Shown here piece after piece: positions 5,353 through 8,676 of a DNA stretch of 8,676 bases (position 1 is the stretch's first letter; each line of letters begins with the position of its first letter). A program made the position numbers and the translations under genes. The notes beneath the pieces are model-generated. The model saw only the letters and a program-made list of their open reading frames with translations, had not been told where the DNA came from and made no database searches. This DNA comes from a bacterium (lineage in GTDB: Bacteria; Sumerlaeota; Sumerlaeia; UBA8349): contig JABMPG010000286.1 in NCBI GenBank assembly GCA_013203855.1, positions 1 to 8,676 on the forward strand, given 5' to 3'.

Positions 5353-7722
5353 ATGTCTACCATATTCAGGTTTTTCAAGCACCGGCTGGTCTTCCTGGCA
5401 ATTCTGCCAATTCTTTTGGGTGGCTTTGCCCTCAAGTACGTCGTCATTCTCCCAGATTTTCGATCCCTGGAACGTGACGATGCCCTGGTGAACCTTGAGC
5501 GCTGTTCTGACGCCATCGGGCGTGAGAGATATCACCTCGCCAATCTTCTGCACGATTTGTCCTGTTGGGATGATACCTATCGTTACGTCCAAGATCGGAA
5601 CAAAGCCTACGAGGAGTCAAATCTCAACTGGGAATCCCTGAAGGGCCGGCGCAACATCGATTTCATCTGTATCGTCGATATGAGCGGCAGTGTTCTTTGG
5701 CGGTCTGTCCATGACCTTGAAAACGGTGGTGATCTGAAACTGGAAGCGTTCCGAGGTCCGGTTCTTCCGGCAGATCATGTTGGCATCCGGGGCGTTTCGG
5801 TGGCCCGGGATGTTTCCGGCTATCTAGCGACCGAGCACGGTATCATGATTTTCGGTTCGAGCCCCATCCTGGCCTCCACCGGCGAAGGGCCTCCTGCGGG
5901 GATTCTGATGATGGGGCGATTCCTCGACGAGAAGACCATTTCAGATCTTCGATCACAGACCAAGGTGAATTTCACGCTGATTCCTGAAGAGAAAAGGCCT
6001 GCAAAGGATGATGCAGTCGTGCTGTCTCAGGAGAGTTACCTTGAGGTAAGAGATGATGGCGCTCTCTCCGCCTGGAGCATCTTTCCCAGCTTGGAGGACG
6101 GCACGGTCCTGACCCTGGAGGCGGAGATCCCTCGGCGAATTTACAGAAAGGGACTGGCGACGGCGGACCTCACCGTCACAGCGGTGGGAACTGTAGCCCT
6201 GCTCAGTCTATGGATCCTGTTCGTTGACCTGCGGACCTTCCGGAACTACACCCAGTTGAAGAAGAAGGACCGGGTTCTCGCCGTGCTGGCCGATTCGGCC
6301 AATCTGCTGGTGGGGGAAGAGAATTTCGATTCCGCTCTCCGGTCCTTTCTGGGCAAGATCGGCCGGGCCGCCGGGGTGTGCCGGGCCTGTGTGATCCGGA
6401 GAGATGCCTCGGCAGACGGCACGGTATTCTTCGACATGTCGTATGAGTGGGTGGCGGAGGGAATTGTCCGGCAGATCGGTAACGACGCTATCAAGCGGTT
6501 GCAGTGTTACGAGAAGGGGCTCGGCCGCTGGGATATCGAACTGACCCAGGGGAGAACCATTTCGGGCAGGACCAGAGACCTCCCGGAGCGCGAGCAGTCT
6601 ATTCTGCTGAATCGGGGCGTTTTGTCCGTTGCTGCCACACCTATTCTGATCCGGGGCCAATGCTGGGGTTTCGTGGAATTTGACCACCACGCTTCGGCGC
6701 GGCGCTGGACGGAGGCAGAACAGGAGGCGCTACGGTCGGCGGCGAGTGCTATCGGGTCGGCACTGGAAAGACACGCGGCCGAAGAGAATCTGAAACAGGC
6801 CAAGGAAATGGCCGAGCACACCTCTGCCTCCAAGAGCGATTTTCTCGCCAACATGAGCCACGAAATCCGAACCCCCATGAACGGCGTGATGGGGATGACC
6901 AGTCTGCTGCTCAAAACTGAGCTTGATCCCAAACAGACGAAATACGCCAGGAGCATCGCCAGCTCGGCCGAAGGTCTGCTGACGATTATCAACGATGTCT
7001 TGGATTTCTCGAAGATCGAGGCTGGCCAGTTGGCTCTTGAGTGCATTGACTTCAACCTTCAGGAACTCATGCGGTCGGTGGCGGATGTGCTGTCCTTCCG
7101 TGTGAGCGAGAAGGGATTGACCCTGACCTGCGACATGTCGCCCGATCTTCCACGCTATGTGCAAGGCGATCCCAACCGCCTTCGCCAGATTCTGACTAAC
7201 TTAGTTGGAAATGCCCTGAAGTTCACGGAAAAGGGGACGATCTCGGTCTTCGCCTCGCTGGACCGTATGAATGGTCAAGATGGCGTAATTCGCTTCATCG
7301 TGGCCGACACCGGAATCGGTATTCCCCGCAAGCACCAGGCACGAATCTTTGAGAAGTTTTCTCAGGCGGATAATTCCACCTCGAGGCAGTATGGAGGCAC
7401 TGGTCTGGGCCTCAGCATTTCCAAGCGTCTCGCCGAGCTGATGGGAGGCGAGATCGGGGTAGACAGCGAACAGGGCCAGGGCAGCCAATTCTGGTTCACT
7501 TCCTGCCTCAGAATCCTGTCCGGCTTCGAACTGGAGAGGATCGCCGAGGAAGAGGAAGACAAGCGACTATTGGCGAGGGCAAACGAGAACCGGCAAGAAT
7601 CCGCGCCACAGGTGAATCTGCGGATTCTGCTCGTCGAAGACAATGAAATCAATCAGGACCTCGTTCTGGCCACCCTGGCGCCGCTTGGACTGTCTATTTC
7701 TCACCGCGCGAGACGGATATGA
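5353..7722 (+). CDS. Membrane hybrid histidine kinase, CHASE4-GAF-HisKA-HATPase, with start of a receiver domain (frameshifted)
   Basis: 789 residues in this frame; TGA at 7720-7722. A modest GGAG (5343-5346) precedes the ATG. Domains: membrane segment 11-34; extracytoplasmic CHASE4-like sensor about 35-262, with the hallmark WDDTY (72-76); second membrane segment about 268-292; GAF-like domain about 325-472; HisKA with phospho-acceptor H503 in [11 protein letters not shown]; HATPase with N616/N620, DTGIGI (652-657), FEKFSQAD (666-673) and GGTGLGL (680-686). All kinase motifs are intact, so it should bind ATP and autophosphorylate. After about residue 756 a receiver domain begins ([13 protein letters not shown], acidic pair E762/D763) but is cut off after LSIS by a change of frame, giving an aberrant tail HRARRI. 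The remainder lies one frame over (7643-8494). Joined, the product would be about 1046 residues. The signal and target are unknown; no partner regulator gene is adjacent. Confidence 0.93.
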   Translation: MSTIFRFFKHRLVFLAILPILLGGFALKYVVILPDFRSLERDDALVNLERCSDAIGRERYHLANLLHDLSCWDDTYRYVQDRNKAYEESNLNWESLKGRRNIDFICIVDMSGSVLWRSVHDLENGGDLKLEAFRGPVLPADHVGIRGVSVARDVSGYLATEHGIMIFGSSPILASTGEGPPAGILMMGRFLDEKTISDLRSQTKVNFTLIPEEKRPAKDDAVVLSQESYLEVRDDGALSAWSIFPSLEDGTVLTLEAEIPRRIYRKGLATADLTVTAVGTVALLSLWILFVDLRTFRNYTQLKKKDRVLAVLADSANLLVGEENFDSALRSFLGKIGRAAGVCRACVIRRDASADGTVFFDMSYEWVAEGIVRQIGNDAIKRLQCYEKGLGRWDIELTQGRTISGRTRDLPEREQSILLNRGVLSVAATPILIRGQCWGFVEFDHHASARRWTEAEQEALRSAASAIGSALERHAAEENLKQAKEMAEHTSASKSDFLANMSHEIRTPMNGVMGMTSLLLKTELDPKQTKYARSIASSAEGLLTIINDVLDFSKIEAGQLALECIDFNLQELMRSVADVLSFRVSEKGLTLTCDMSPDLPRYVQGDPNRLRQILTNLVGNALKFTEKGTISVFASLDRMNGQDGVIRFIVADTGIGIPRKHQARIFEKFSQADNSTSRQYGGTGLGLSISKRLAELMGGEIGVDSEQGQGSQFWFTSCLRILSGFELERIAEEEEDKRLLARANENRQESAPQVNLRILLVEDNEINQDLVLATLAPLGLSISHRARRI

Positions 7723-8494
7723 AGCCATCGCTGCTTTCGAGAGCGAACCGAAGATCGATCTGATCCTCATGGATTGCCAGATGCCCCGGATGGGGGGGCT
7801 CGAGGCCTCCCGCGAAATCCGCCGTCGCGAACCGCCAGGCCGCCGAGTCCCCATCATAGCCCTCACCGCCCACGCCATGCGGGGAGACCGGGATCGTTGT
7901 CTCAGATCCGGCATGGACGACTACGTCACGAAGCCGATCGATCCGGACAGTTTCAGGGAGATGGTCCTCAACTGGCTGACACAGGTGCGATTCTCCGAAA
8001 CAAGAAAGGCCGCCGCGAAGCGTCAGAGCCAAGTCGACAACCAAGCCTCACCCTTAGTCGCGGCCCGGGGAAAAGTCCGGGGCCGGATTCTGGCGGCAGA
8101 GGACAACGATGTTCTCAGGGAATTCGCGGTCGAGGTCCTCGAAGAGGCCGCCTTCGATGTCGATTCGTTTGAGGATGGAGCGATGGCCCTCACAGCCGCC
8201 CAGAAAAACCCTTACGACCTTGTTCTCCTGGACGGCCACATGCCTGGCAAAGCCGGTTTCGCAGTGGCCCAAAGCATTCGCGAAGGAAACGGAAAGAACG
8301 CCGACGTGCCCGTCATTCTCATCTCCGGATCGAGCGGCCCTCATTGCGAAAGCGACCGCAGCGCCGCCGGAATCGACGACTTCCTGATCAAACCCTACAG
8401 CCCTGACCAGCTGCTGACAATCGTCGAGAGGTGGCTGAACCGCAAACACGCCGACACTCCGGAGATCGCCGAAAACCGAGTTCGCGTCTCCTGA
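7643..8494 (+). CDS. C-terminal double receiver (REC-REC) part of the frameshifted hybrid kinase
   Basis: This is the continuation of the kinase in the +1 frame. The nominal ATG at 7643 lies inside the region coding for the start of the receiver domain and has no ribosome binding site, so it is probably not a real start; true homology begins at [12 protein letters not shown] (from 7703). In the joined numbering, receiver 1 has phospho-acceptor D807 ([13 protein letters not shown]), ALTAHAM, and K860 (YVTKPID). A linker of about 30 residues leads to receiver 2, with AEDND, D960 ([12 protein letters not shown]), a Ser switch position (LISGSSG) and K1013 (LIKPYS). Both receivers look functional. 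No HPt or output domain follows, so phosphate would have to pass to a separate HPt or regulator encoded elsewhere. The stop is at 8492-8494. Whether the two parts are joined in the cell depends on the base near 7700. Confidence 0.85.
   Translation: MKSIRTSFWPPWRRLDCLFLTARDGYEAIAAFESEPKIDLILMDCQMPRMGGLEASREIRRREPPGRRVPIIALTAHAMRGDRDRCLRSGMDDYVTKPIDPDSFREMVLNWLTQVRFSETRKAAAKRQSQVDNQASPLVAARGKVRGRILAAEDNDVLREFAVEVLEEAAFDVDSFEDGAMALTAAQKNPYDLVLLDGHMPGKAGFAVAQSIREGNGKNADVPVILISGSSGPHCESDRSAAGIDDFLIKPYSPDQLLTIVERWLNRKHADTPEIAENRVRVS
7690..7704 (+). other. Frameshift site within receiver domain 1 of the hybrid kinase
   Basis: Removing one base here (for example C7702, or one T of the TTT at 7697-7699) joins ...[12 protein letters not shown] directly to [12 protein letters not shown]. 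The spacing between the conserved LG and the A-x-x-G-x-E-A motif then equals that of ordinary receiver domains. It is therefore a single-base insertion, either real or an assembly or read error. No classic slippery site is evident. Confidence 0.85.
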
Positions 8495-8526
8495 TCCGCC
8501 GGCCCTGGATTCTCCCCGAAGATCCG

Positions 8527-8578
8527 CCTTCACCTGATCGCAACTACGTCGCCCCCTGCCTTCTCTGAAAGGTGAAGG
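8527..8578. repeat. 9-bp inverted repeat between convergent gene ends
   Basis: CCTTCACCT (8527-8535) pairs with AGGTGAAGG (8570-8578) across a 34-base loop, spanning the stop codon of the minus-strand gene. It sits in the 49-base gap between converging genes and could help stop transcription, but the loop is long and there is no T-run. It may be chance. Confidence 0.3.
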
Positions 8579-8676
8579 TGACTTTTGCTTTGACCGGTTT
8601 GCCGTCGATCTCGAGAACGGGATAGGCCAGAAAGTTGATCGGGCCCGACGCGGGGCCCGGCTCCACGACCAGGTCG
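8544..8676 (-). CDS. C-terminal 43 residues of an unidentified protein, running off the window
   Basis: The minus strand reads open from the window edge to TAG (8544-8546). The sequence includes DLVVEPGPASGPINF, then LAYPVLEIDGKPVKAKVTFTFQ, and ends RRQGAT. No start codon lies within the window, so only the tail is visible. The alternating pattern around VLEIDGKPVKAKVTFTF suggests a beta-hairpin, as found at the C-termini of exported beta-rich proteins and somewhat like the end of TonB-type C-terminal domains (hydrophobic, P, x, x, x, NGKPV, beta strand). That likeness is weak and no family is assigned. It converges with the kinase gene, with 49 bases between the two stops. Coding is supported by the plausible composition and the clean convergent placement. 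Confidence 0.6.
   Translation of the reverse strand, partial: DLVVEPGPASGPINFLAYPVLEIDGKPVKAKVTFTFQRRQGAT

Noticed and set aside
7690..7704. Programmed +1 ribosomal frameshifting in the kinase
   Set aside because: There is no slippery codon plus stop arrangement, no internal ribosome-binding-like stimulator and no obvious downstream hairpin. A simple insertion or sequence error is more economical.
7690..8494. Change in codon third-base use across the frameshift as evidence of gene fusion or transfer
   Set aside because: Hand counts show T-ending codons at about 29% near the gene start, 16% in the middle, 9% in receiver 1 and 18% in receiver 2. The value varies along the whole gene, so there is no sharp boundary at the frameshift.

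Overview
The window is bacterial DNA of moderately high G+C with standard bacterial signals: AGGAGG-type ribosome binding sites, one near-consensus sigma-70 promoter on each strand, and a textbook intrinsic terminator. Lineage cannot be fixed from this sequence. A stand-alone secreted CBM9-like protein, a Met-rich secreted protein of the type often seen in planctomycete-like genomes, and a large orphan hybrid kinase would suit an uncultured PVC-type or related environmental bacterium. That is inference only.

Layout from left to right. 1-777 (+) is the C-terminal part of a UPF0210/DUF711 (PFL-fold family) protein whose start lies outside the window. 894-1655 (+) is a secreted CBM9-like protein in its own transcription unit, with a promoter at about 820-849 and a 15-bp-stem terminator at 1687-1719. 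1720-2015 has no gene but carries a run of hairpins (about 1772-1984) that look like a structured RNA or the eroded end of a group II intron. 2016-3620 (-) encodes a secreted Met-rich protein with its own promoter. 3782-5017 (-) encodes a GT4-type glycosyltransferase. 5018-5352 is the divergent control region. 5353-8494 (+) is a membrane-bound hybrid sensor kinase (CHASE4, GAF, HisKA, HATPase, REC, REC) split into two frames by one extra base near 7700. 8544-8676 (-) is the C-terminal end of a further gene that runs off the window.

The genes do not form an obvious operon or pathway. Neighbours are convergent, divergent, or separated by their own promoters and terminators. The envelope is a loose shared theme: two exported proteins, one sugar transferase and one membrane sensor. 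I see no CRISPR array, tRNA, rRNA, transposase, toxin-antitoxin pair or clear defence system. The observations most worth checking are the hairpin island at 1772-1984, the frameshift in the first receiver domain of the kinase, and the unassigned Met-rich secreted protein.
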